DNA of 35,623 nucleotides from Caldithrix sp. (GTDB taxonomy: Bacteria; Calditrichota; Calditrichia; Calditrichales; Calditrichaceae), in contig WJIP01000185.1 in the NCBI GenBank assembly GCA_014730185.1, positions 1-35,623 of the forward strand. The letters run 5' to 3'. Positions within the stretch are counted from its first letter, which is position 1. Each line of letters starts with the position of its first letter. The notes beneath the pieces are model-generated. The model did no database searches. It was not told the DNA's origin and was given only the letters and a program-made list of their open reading frames with translations. The translations under genes and the position numbers were made by a program. Positions 16,830 to 24,350 of the stretch are shown here, in pieces.

Positions 16830-17608
16830 TGGTGACTATGATACAGTCTGATCTGGACTGGGAAGACGCATCCAAAAATCGTTCTAAGTTTGATGCCAAA
16901 ATCGATACAATTACACAAGACACCCATCTTATTATTCTGCCGGAAATGTTTAGCACGGGTTTTACCATGGAGGCAGAGACCTTAGCGGAAAGTATGGATG
17001 GTCCGACGATACAATGGATGAAAGAAAAGGCCCGGGATAAAGAGGCATATCTACTGGGCAGTATAATTATTGAGGAAAAAGGCGCATTTTATAATCGTTT
17101 ATTATCGGTTGGGCCTGAAGGCCAATTCCATTATTATGATAAAGCACATCTGTTTCGCATGGCCCGGGAAAATGATGTTTATCAAAAAGGAAAGAGCCAT
17201 CTGACCTTTACAGTGAATGGATGGAAAATACGCCCCTTTGTGTGTTACGATTTACGTTTCCCGGTATGGAACCGAAATGTACAACTGTCCTTTGATCTGG
17301 CAGTATTTATTGCCAACTGGCCGGAGCGCAGAAGTCATCATTGGCGAACACTGTTAGCCGCCAGAGCCATTGAAAATCAGTGCTATGTCGCTGGTCTGAA
17401 TCGTGTGGGGAGGGATGGTAAGGATATTCATTATAAGGGGGATTCTATGGTTATAGATCCCCTGGGCAATGTTCTTTTACATCAACGTAATATGGAATCG
17501 ATAGAAAATGTGCGTCTATCTGCCCATTCGATGAAAAACTATCGCGCAAAATTTCCCGCCTGGAAGGATGCCGAACGGTTTGAAATCATACCCGCGAATG
17601 AAGCCTGA
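16817..17608 (+). CDS. Omega-amidase-type nitrilase-superfamily hydrolase (YafV/Nit2-like)
   Basis: This 263-residue carbon-nitrogen hydrolase has the catalytic triad in place: E43 in 'LPEMFSTGF', K109 in 'YDKAHLF' and C143 in 'VCYDLRFP'. The 'LPEMFSTGFTM' and 'CYDLRFPVW' stretches are typical of YafV/omega-amidases, which hydrolyse 2-oxoglutaramate to 2-oxoglutarate and ammonia. This pulls glutamine-driven transamination forward. GGAGG at 16808-16812 lies inside the end of the aminotransferase gene, giving coupled translation. Together the two genes plausibly regenerate methionine from its keto acid; substrate specificity is inferred from family and context. Confidence 0.87.
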   Translation: MQDLMVTMIQSDLDWEDASKNRSKFDAKIDTITQDTHLIILPEMFSTGFTMEAETLAESMDGPTIQWMKEKARDKEAYLLGSIIIEEKGAFYNRLLSVGPEGQFHYYDKAHLFRMARENDVYQKGKSHLTFTVNGWKIRPFVCYDLRFPVWNRNVQLSFDLAVFIANWPERRSHHWRTLLAARAIENQCYVAGLNRVGRDGKDIHYKGDSMVIDPLGNVLLHQRNMESIENVRLSAHSMKNYRAKFPAWKDAERFEIIPANEA

Positions 17609-17626
17609 CTCGGTTGAGGAGCGGCG

Positions 17627-18475
17627 ATGAAATTAATATTCTTACTGATCCTTTTTTTATTTATACCGCTTGGGGGCCAATCCCTATTTACAGAAAAAGA
17701 TACAAGCAACGAGAGCCTCGAAACTATTGCCCAAAGGTTTCCACCTCCGGAAGGATTTCAAAGAATTAATATACCCTCCAATAGTTTTGGAGCCTGGTTG
17801 CGAAAGATGCCGCTGCAAAAAGCCGGAAATCCGGTTTTGGATTATCGGGGACACATTCATCTAGAAAGTAAGGATACTACGCTGGCTGCCGTAACCGCAA
17901 TGGATATCGCCGGCCGGAAGCTGCATCAGTGTATGGATGTAATTCTAAGGTTATATGCCGAATTTCAAATCGAAAAATCCAATATCCGGGCCATTGGCTT
18001 TCCCCTTCCGGATGGCTTACGCTTACCGTTATGGAGCTGGATTAACGGTTATCGGCCAACATTCCGTGGCCTGCATTTCAGGCTGAAAAGGTCAGCTGGG
18101 GCCGATTCCAGCCTGAAGAGTATCCAGGAGTACCTTCGCACCATTTTTTATTATTCCAATACACAAACATTTTATCATCATTATAAACCCATTGACCGAA
18201 CCGATCTTCAAATTGGTGATTTCATCGTCAAAAAAGGTAAACAGGGACATGCTGTTTTATTTGTTGATCTGGTACAAAATCCGGATGGTAAGATGAAGGC
18301 TTTGGTGGGTCAAGGCGATACACCAGCCTGTCAATTTTATCTTTTGAATAGTGACCATGGCAGTCCATGGATTTCTCTGGACTTAACCAGTGATGCTCTA
18401 TCCCTACCGATCTCCAAAAAAATGTTTTGGGATGGATTACGTCGGTTCCCCACCATCGACAATACTAACCAATAA
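17627..18475 (+). CDS. DUF4846-family exported protein
   Basis: This 282-residue protein has a signal peptide (about 1-18, 'LFIPLGGQS'). Family features seen are 'FGAWLRKMPLQ' (~56-66), 'AVTAMDIAGRKLHQCMDVILRLYAEF' (~87-112) and 'GDFIVKKGKQGHAVLFVDLV' (~204-223), followed by a PACQFYLL segment (~236). These match DUF4846 as I know it from FCB genomes. The HAV-type strand resembles a cysteine/histidine hydrolase core, but no catalytic cysteine can be assigned. It starts 18 bases after the omega-amidase gene with a GAGGAG ribosome site, so it is probably in the same transcript. Confidence 0.7.
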   Translation: MKLIFLLILFLFIPLGGQSLFTEKDTSNESLETIAQRFPPPEGFQRINIPSNSFGAWLRKMPLQKAGNPVLDYRGHIHLESKDTTLAAVTAMDIAGRKLHQCMDVILRLYAEFQIEKSNIRAIGFPLPDGLRLPLWSWINGYRPTFRGLHFRLKRSAGADSSLKSIQEYLRTIFYYSNTQTFYHHYKPIDRTDLQIGDFIVKKGKQGHAVLFVDLVQNPDGKMKALVGQGDTPACQFYLLNSDHGSPWISLDLTSDALSLPISKKMFWDGLRRFPTIDNTNQ

Positions 18476-18645
18476 ACTAAATTTTCCCGTTTACTGCCCG
18501 AATATTTAATCCATAACAAGGAATTTGAAAAAAATGATGCTATGGGGCGTGATTTGCAGATTAATCACAATCTCCCCATTCTAAATTATTATTTTTAATC
18601 CATTGGATCATTTAATCTGTAAAGTAAATGGAAAGGATGGAACCA

Positions 18646-20496
18646 ATGCTGTCTTTTGTCAAACCGGTTTTGGTATTTGTAGTGGTGTGGAGTGGGATAT
18701 TGTTCGCCCAGTCCGAACAACATACTTTTATGCATCCGCCTGAGGAAGTGCAGGCCGTAACCAAAATTGAGAATGCCCAGATTTCGTGGGCCTTCAATTT
18801 ACCCGACACGGTTTTTACCTATAATGACGGGACACCGAATGGCATATACGGCCCCCGCAAGGGACATGCCCTCGGGGTAGTTTTCGATCTCAGTGCCATG
18901 AATGATGCTCACCTTAAAATGATTGACTTTGTTCATTATTCAGATGCGAAACTGGAAGGACCATATCAATACCGTGTGTTAATTTTTGATATGGATAACG
19001 ATTCGTTGATTGCGGTCACCGATACACTAACCGCTAAAGATGCAAATATGAATCCGGGCATAGAAGTAGCGGTGGATATCGGATCTATTGGTGTTGAAGG
19101 TAAGACCGGTGTGTTCATCGAAGGCTTAAGCACGACAATAAATAATAACGGCGATACTCTGTCATTTCCGGCTTTAATGACAGATACATCACCGCTTGTG
19201 TCAGAAACCAGTTATTATTGTACAAGCACAAAAGATCCCTTTAAAGCAGATGACCCTAATTTTACTAACATATTTGAGTTAACACAGATTGCCTCCAACC
19301 CTACTAATTTTATTTTGGACCTCTGGGTGAGCGAAGGCCCCGGGGGCGAAGCCTTTATTGCCAGTAAATCTAATACTTCAGATGTATCCCGATATATAGA
19401 TGGATTTCATATCTACAGGGGCAAAGACATTCAATCGCTCGAAACCATTGCCTCTGTGGGACCGCAGGATCGTCAATTTTTAGATAACGAACCTCACGTT
19501 GACAGTAGTTACGTATATGCGGTTTCCAGTTATAAAGATACAGTAGAGTCCTTTCGGACATTGTCGGATGTTTATAAACATCCTCAGCTTTATACAATAA
19601 GTGAAGCGCGATTGGATGATGATGGCGACTACCAACCAGATCGTGCGGGTGAGGTGATAGCGGTATCCGGCATTGTTAATTCCCCGAACTTCAGCTCTAA
19701 CACACATTTTTTCCTACAGGATCAAACGGCTGGCATAAGTCTCTTTGCCGATGCATTTACGGCCGGATTACAAGTGGGAGATAGTGTTTATGTGAAAGGT
19801 ACGGTTACACAATATAATGGCCTAACTGAAATTAGGCCCAACAGAAATTCAGACCTGATGGTTTTGAGTAAGGGAAACAGCCTCGATACCCTTAATCTTG
19901 CTATTGGAGACATAGATGAATCTAAAGAAGGATGCCTGATCGCATTAGAGAATGTAAAATTAACCAACACAGAAAGCTGGCCCGCTGAAGGCAGTAATGG
20001 CCGTGATGTTACCGTTTCGAAAGGACAGTCGTCCATCCCACTGTTTATAGATAAGGATACGAATCTGGACGGATACGACTGGAATCCGCCTTCCGGTGAA
20101 ATTATACTGGTCGGAATCGTTGACCAATACACGGAGTCGGATATTCCGGATGACAATTACAGCATACGACCCCGCTATCAAACGGATTTCATAACGGTAA
20201 CAGCCATCCAGCGCATGGATGGGCAAAAACCGGCTAATTATAATCTATCCCAGAATTATCCGAACCCATTTAATCCGGCCACCACAATCCATTTTGCTTT
20301 GCCTGTAAAAAAACAGGTATCTATAGACCTTTTCAATGCCCTGGGCCAGAAATTGAAACAGATTTTATACAAGGAAATGCCTGCAGGATCATATCAATTA
20401 ACGATTAATGCGAATCATCTTGCCTCCGGTATTTATTACTATCGTATGCAGGCTGGTGAGTATCAGGCAACCAAAAAGATGATTGTGGTCAAATGA
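18646..20496 (+). CDS. T9SS-type secreted protein with OB-fold-like domain and C-terminal sorting domain
   Basis: A protein of about 616 residues. A signal peptide ('MLSFVKPVLVFVVVWSGILF', then AQS) is followed by an N-terminal beta-rich domain (~25-215). Next comes a short fibronectin-like segment ('IDGFHIYRGKD...'), then a ~130-residue OB-fold-like domain beginning 'AGEVIAVSGIVNSPNF' with 'LQVGDSVYVKGTVTQYNGLTEI', as in YhcR/DUF5689-type secreted nuclease partners. The last ~80 residues are a type A sorting domain: 'YNLSQNYPNPFNPATTI' to 'GIYYYRMQAG...KKMIVVK'. ATGs at 18628 and 18637 lack usable ribosome sites, whereas AAAGGA lies eight bases before 18646. It probably reaches the cell surface via type IX secretion. 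No catalytic motif is seen. Confidence 0.8.
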   Translation: MLSFVKPVLVFVVVWSGILFAQSEQHTFMHPPEEVQAVTKIENAQISWAFNLPDTVFTYNDGTPNGIYGPRKGHALGVVFDLSAMNDAHLKMIDFVHYSDAKLEGPYQYRVLIFDMDNDSLIAVTDTLTAKDANMNPGIEVAVDIGSIGVEGKTGVFIEGLSTTINNNGDTLSFPALMTDTSPLVSETSYYCTSTKDPFKADDPNFTNIFELTQIASNPTNFILDLWVSEGPGGEAFIASKSNTSDVSRYIDGFHIYRGKDIQSLETIASVGPQDRQFLDNEPHVDSSYVYAVSSYKDTVESFRTLSDVYKHPQLYTISEARLDDDGDYQPDRAGEVIAVSGIVNSPNFSSNTHFFLQDQTAGISLFADAFTAGLQVGDSVYVKGTVTQYNGLTEIRPNRNSDLMVLSKGNSLDTLNLAIGDIDESKEGCLIALENVKLTNTESWPAEGSNGRDVTVSKGQSSIPLFIDKDTNLDGYDWNPPSGEIILVGIVDQYTESDIPDDNYSIRPRYQTDFITVTAIQRMDGQKPANYNLSQNYPNPFNPATTIHFALPVKKQVSIDLFNALGQKLKQILYKEMPAGSYQLTINANHLASGIYYYRMQAGEYQATKKMIVVK

Positions 20497-20540
20497 TGTT
20501 TGCCGACATCATAAGTGATTATTTATTATAGTTAAGGAAG

Positions 20541-20574
20541 ATGGCTGTCTTACACAATGGCAGCCATTTTTTTT
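20541..20574 (+). terminator. Rho-independent terminator
   Basis: ATGGCTG (20541-20547) pairs with CAGCCAT (20561-20567), with a 13-base loop and eight T. It lies 45 bases after the stop of the secreted protein gene. Confidence 0.8.
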
Positions 20575-20814
20575 GGGGGGATGGACAACCTTTGCCCCGG
20601 TTTACATAGCAGCTCCATCAGAGGATGTGATTATTTTACAGGAAACCCCAAAACACGGCATTCTGCAATGTTAGAACAACTCTCTTGATTGGGTATAAAT
20701 GGACAAAAATACCTTGAGTAAGCTTTTCAAGGCGTTACCAATATTATCCAAAAATAATTAGGATATCTTTTATGATTCCAAGGCTGATAGTCCGTCGGTT
20801 GACCCTGTTAATTA
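20575..20814. other. Convergent intergenic spacer without visible genes
   Basis: About 240 bases separate the terminator from the 3' end of the response-regulator gene. No coding frame, RNA or repeat was noticed. Confidence 0.4.
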
Positions 20815-22185
20815 TTAATCATTATAAAAAATGTCGTATTTTTTTATAAGACGGTGAATAGTGCGCCGATCGATCCCACATTGTTCGGCTGCTTTGGAAA
20901 TATTACCTTTATGTTTTTTTAACAGATGGGAAATATAATACTGTTCGAAATTTTCCATGACTTTGTCTTTGGCGTCCTTATAACATAATTCCAGAATATT
21001 TTCGGACAGAAACTCTGTTTGCTGATACAGCATTTGCGGTAAATCTTTTAATTTTATCTCGGCATTTTGAGCCATGTAATAGGCCCTTGTAATCATATTT
21101 TGCAGCTCCCTCACATTGCCCGGCCAATGATACTTCATGAGGGCCGACATGGCCTCTTCGGATAGAGAAACAATATTTTTGCCTTCACGATTGACCAGAT
21201 CGTCGAGGGTATGTTCTGCCAGTACGATGATATCTTCCGGACGTTCACGGAGGGGCGGGATATGAACATTGATGGTGTTCAAACGGTATAGCAATTCCTG
21301 TCTAAAACGATTTTCGCTGACCATATTTTCCAGATCTCGGTTGGTGGCACTGATCACCCGGATATTTACCGGAATTTCCTTCTGGCCGCCAATCCGCCTG
21401 ATTTTGCGCTCTTCCAGCATGCGAAGCAGTTTGACCTGTAAACCGAGACTTAAATCGCCTATTTCATCGAGAAAAAAAGTTCCATTATCGGCAAACTCCA
21501 CCAATCCCGGCTTAGTGCGGCTTGCGCCTGTAAAAGCACCTTTCTCATGACCAAATAATTCGCTTTCAAACAAATTTGCCGGAAGGGCGGCGCAGTTGAC
21601 AGGGATAAATGAGGAGGTCGTCCGGCGACTCAGACGATGAATATTACGGGCTATCAGTTCCTTCCCGGTTCCGCTTTCGCCGGTAATCATAATATTGGCC
21701 TCTCCCACGGCCACTTTCATGACCATGTCCAGCACATTCTTCATTTTCTGGCTTTTAAAAATAATATCCGGAAACGATAGTTCTACATTATCTGTTTTTG
21801 AACCTTTCGGTTTATCAGGTTGATGCCGCTGTAAAGCTGCATCAAGCGTGGACAATAATTTTTTTGAGCTGAATGGTTTTTCGATAAAATCAGAGGCACC
21901 TAATCGCATGGCTTCCACACTGGATTCTATTGTACCATAGCCTGAAATCATTATAAAAAAAGCTTCGGGTTGCGCTTCACCGGCTTTTTTTAACAAATCC
22001 AATCCGGAAATTTCAGGCATCTTTAAGTCACAAATGATGCCATCATAATGGCCCTGAGTTATCAGTTGCAGCGCTTTTTTCCCATCATTGATCAACTGGA
22101 TATCAAATTGTCCGTGCTTTTTTAGAATTTTATTAAGACTGTCCAGCATATCCTGTTCATCGTCTATAACCAGTAAACGTATCAT
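20815..22185 (-). CDS. NtrC-family sigma-54-dependent response regulator
   Basis: This 456-residue, three-domain activator pairs with the sensor kinase encoded just upstream. The receiver domain (~1-118) has D8/D9, phospho-acceptor D53 ('ICDLKMPE') and K103. The AAA+ domain (~140-375) has Walker A GESGTGKE (169-176), the sigma-54 contact loop GAFTGA (216-221), Walker B FFLDE (237-241) and 'LNTINVHIPPLRERPEDI'. The C-terminal Fis-type helix-turn-helix ends the protein ('GNISKAAEQCGIDRRTIHRL'). All catalytic elements are intact, so it should open sigma-54 promoters when phosphorylated. Its ATG overlaps the kinase stop by four bases (ATGA). The likely target is the divergent region 23664-23967, which has a sigma-54-like element. 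Confidence 0.95.
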   Translation of the reverse strand: MIRLLVIDDEQDMLDSLNKILKKHGQFDIQLINDGKKALQLITQGHYDGIICDLKMPEISGLDLLKKAGEAQPEAFFIMISGYGTIESSVEAMRLGASDFIEKPFSSKKLLSTLDAALQRHQPDKPKGSKTDNVELSFPDIIFKSQKMKNVLDMVMKVAVGEANIMITGESGTGKELIARNIHRLSRRTTSSFIPVNCAALPANLFESELFGHEKGAFTGASRTKPGLVEFADNGTFFLDEIGDLSLGLQVKLLRMLEERKIRRIGGQKEIPVNIRVISATNRDLENMVSENRFRQELLYRLNTINVHIPPLRERPEDIIVLAEHTLDDLVNREGKNIVSLSEEAMSALMKYHWPGNVRELQNMITRAYYMAQNAEIKLKDLPQMLYQQTEFLSENILELCYKDAKDKVMENFEQYYISHLLKKHKGNISKAAEQCGIDRRTIHRLIKKYDIFYND

Positions 22186-23663
22186 GATTGGTATTCCTGA
22201 AAAATAATATTAAAAGTTGTTCCTTCATCAGGGACGCTTTGGCATTCGATATCCGCCCCATGATTGTGTAAGATATTTTTGACAATATATAATCCCAGAC
22301 CGGTACCCCGGCCCACAGGTTTTGTTGTATAAAATGGTTCAAAAATGTGTAGAATTTCTTCGTCATTCATACCGCTTCCGAAATCGGTAATGCTTAAAAG
22401 GATTTCTTTTCTGCCTCCGGTCTCCCTGGATTTACAACGGATCTCGATGATTCCCTTTTTTGGAGAAGCGTCGATAGCATTATTAATCAAATTGGCTAGC
22501 ACCTGTTCGATTTGAATACTTTCGGCCCAAATCATAAAGGACTTTTGTTTCAGATCTAATTTGGTTTGGATGGAAAATTTTTCCAGACGGGGTTCAAGCA
22601 CTTTAATACTTTCCTGAATCATCTCGTTAAGATTAACTGCTCTGAAATTTTTAGGCAGTTTTCTGCTGTATCTTAATATACTTCGGGTTATGCGGCTAAG
22701 TTTTTCGACCTGCCGGTTAACGGTGTCAAAATCATCATTAAATTCTTTAAATCCGGGGCGATCTTCCATCTCGGTTTTTAAATAATCCACCCTTGCTGAT
22801 ATGATACCAAGTGGATTGTTAATTTCGTGCGCCAGCTCCGAAGTAAGTTCGCCGAGAGTCACCAGTCGGTCGGCTCGATGGAGTTGTTCCAGATGGTATT
22901 CTTCAATTTGTTCTCTATTTTGTTTTAATTCTTTAACCATGTTTAAAAACTTTTGCTGTAAATTTTTCATTTCAAGGGTGTTTTCTGGTTTCAGTTGAAT
23001 ATCAAATGAACCCTCCTCTACACGTCCCATGGCGGAAATGAGATCCAAAAGGGGTCTGTTTACAAAGCGGCTGAAAAGCGTAATGAGAATGAGTATGAGA
23101 ATTACCGCCATGGCGATACCCGCAAACAGGGTATGGTTGATACCGGCTTCAAAATGCTCTTTGGCTTTAATACGTTCTAAATCCACATCGATGTATCCGA
23201 TTACCGGTCTGGCGGGATCGTGACATGTTTGACAGCGCGGCGTGTTTTGGATGGGAAAATAGGCGGAATGGAAAGTGTTTCCTCCGGCTAATTGAATTTT
23301 TTTGCTTTGCAACTGTTTTTCCGCAAAAGAATGCCCGGGTATATCGGCAATGGATTTATCCAAAAGGGAATCGACGGAAGAATAACTGATACGGCCGTGA
23401 ACGTCAATGATGTTAATGCGATGGATACCTGATATTTTATTAAATTCCTTCAAGTGGGTTTGTATGTTATGAGGTTCACCAATGGACATCATTTGCCGGA
23501 TATCCTGATTAATGAACTCTATGGTCGTCGTGAACAGAGTTTCGTATGTTTTATTAAAATCATTCCTCAGCAGATTCATTACTATAAGCAGGGGCAGTTC
23601 CAGAACAAGGAAGAATAGTATAATAGTGATAACAATAAAACGGGCTTTTAACGATTTAAGCAT
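22182..23663 (-). CDS. Haem c-binding membrane sensor histidine kinase
   Basis: This 493-residue kinase has TM1 at ~9-29, a periplasmic sensor domain at ~30-175 and TM2 at ~176-199. A HAMP domain (~200-250), a HisKA domain with phospho-acceptor H279 ('LTSELAHEINNPLG') and an HATPase domain with N ('LINNAIDA'), 'DFGSGM' and 'GRGTGLGLYIVK' follow. The periplasmic domain contains CQTCH at 144-148 inside 'FPIQNTPRCQTCHDPARPVIGYIDV', a consensus site for covalent haem c. The layout resembles periplasmic haem-binding sensors known from metal-reducing Deltaproteobacteria. It probably senses redox state or a haem ligand (NO, CO or O2; not resolvable). GGAG precedes the ATG by 10 bases. It is the first gene of the kinase-regulator operon, divergent from a receiver protein and a multihaem cytochrome. 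Confidence 0.93.
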   Translation of the reverse strand: MLKSLKARFIVITIILFFLVLELPLLIVMNLLRNDFNKTYETLFTTTIEFINQDIRQMMSIGEPHNIQTHLKEFNKISGIHRINIIDVHGRISYSSVDSLLDKSIADIPGHSFAEKQLQSKKIQLAGGNTFHSAYFPIQNTPRCQTCHDPARPVIGYIDVDLERIKAKEHFEAGINHTLFAGIAMAVILILILITLFSRFVNRPLLDLISAMGRVEEGSFDIQLKPENTLEMKNLQQKFLNMVKELKQNREQIEEYHLEQLHRADRLVTLGELTSELAHEINNPLGIISARVDYLKTEMEDRPGFKEFNDDFDTVNRQVEKLSRITRSILRYSRKLPKNFRAVNLNEMIQESIKVLEPRLEKFSIQTKLDLKQKSFMIWAESIQIEQVLANLINNAIDASPKKGIIEIRCKSRETGGRKEILLSITDFGSGMNDEEILHIFEPFYTTKPVGRGTGLGLYIVKNILHNHGADIECQSVPDEGTTFNIIFQEYQS

Positions 23664-23763
23664 ATCAACCGATCTCCATAAATTAAATGTTCTATCTAAA
23701 ATACGACAAAAAGGGTAAGAATTTCAATCGTATATCTATGGTGTGCTACTTATGCCCCATAGA

Positions 23764-23775
23764 GACATATATGTC
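23764..23775. promoter_or_regulatory. Perfect 12-bp palindrome, candidate activator site
   Basis: GACATATATGTC at 23764-23775 is fully palindromic. A related sequence (GACATATATTTGGGAC) occurs near 23819-23834. Both sit roughly 100-190 bases upstream of the putative sigma-54 promoter, the usual distance for NtrC-type enhancers. Assignment to the neighbouring regulator is inference. Confidence 0.45.
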
Positions 23776-23836
23776 ACAACATTATAATTTGTTGTTTATT
23801 ATGAGGTTAAGCTATATCGACATATATTTGGGACAC

Positions 23837-23906
23837 ATATTGCAGTTAATAAACTATGCACAACTAAAATATGAATTTTATAACTTATAGTAAATATTGC
23901 AGTTAA
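23837..23906. repeat. 13-bp direct repeat in the divergent promoter region
   Basis: ATATTGCAGTTAA occurs identically at 23837-23849 and 23894-23906, 57 bases apart, upstream of the receiver-cytochrome operon. This could be a second regulator's binding site. Confidence 0.5.
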
Positions 23907-23922
23907 GTTTGTTCCATTGGTT

Positions 23923-23938
23923 TGGCATGATTTGTGAA
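23923..23938 (+). promoter_or_regulatory. Sigma-54-like -24/-12 promoter
   Basis: TTTGGCATGATTTGTGAA (23921-23938) fits the GG-N10-GC spacing. The -24 element TTGGCA is good, while the -12 has GA instead of GC, so the match is partial. It would start transcription about 20 bases before the ATG at 23968. The intact GAFTGA activator next door makes a sigma-54 promoter plausible. Confidence 0.45.
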
Positions 23939-23967
23939 AGTAGCAATTATCCAATGGGGAGTGAAGT

Positions 23968-24333
23968 ATGCAGCAAATTTTGACGCTTGCTGATAATCCA
24001 ATCATGGAGTTACACAAAAACGATTTAGTTAAGAATGAAGTTATGAATTTAATTCATTTTGATACATGTTGTGAACTTATTGAGCACATTCTTACCAAAC
24101 GCTCGGATTTGGTTGTTATAGATATCGATTATTTAAAAGACCGCACCATAAAGTTAATGCGGGTTATCAAACTTCTTAATGACTCAATGCGGGTTGTGCT
24201 GCTGTGCTCTGAAGAAAATATAAGACAATTAAAAGAGGCGCTTTCATTTGGAGTGGTTGCTTATCTTATGAAACCGTTTAATGAAAAAGAGTTCTCAAAA
24301 ATATTAGATAACTTAACTATTGCGCATCATTAA
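23968..24333 (+). CDS. Degenerate stand-alone receiver (REC-like) protein
   Basis: This 121-residue cytosolic protein has the length and strand order of a response-regulator receiver. D52 in 'LVVIDID' sits at the phospho-acceptor position, S81 in 'VVLLCSEE' at the switch Ser/Thr position and K102 in 'YLMKPF' at the conserved lysine. The N-terminal acidic pair that binds magnesium is reduced to D9 ('LTLADNP'), and the usual MP after D52 is missing. It may be a pseudo-receiver or weakly phosphorylated. It has no output domain. It lies directly between the haem sensor kinase (divergent) and the multihaem cytochrome, 17 bases before the latter's ATG, so it may modulate the same signalling pathway. 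GGGGAG precedes the start. Confidence 0.75.
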   Translation: MQQILTLADNPIMELHKNDLVKNEVMNLIHFDTCCELIEHILTKRSDLVVIDIDYLKDRTIKLMRVIKLLNDSMRVVLLCSEENIRQLKEALSFGVVAYLMKPFNEKEFSKILDNLTIAHH

Positions 24334-24350
24334 AATTGAGGAGGTACAGT

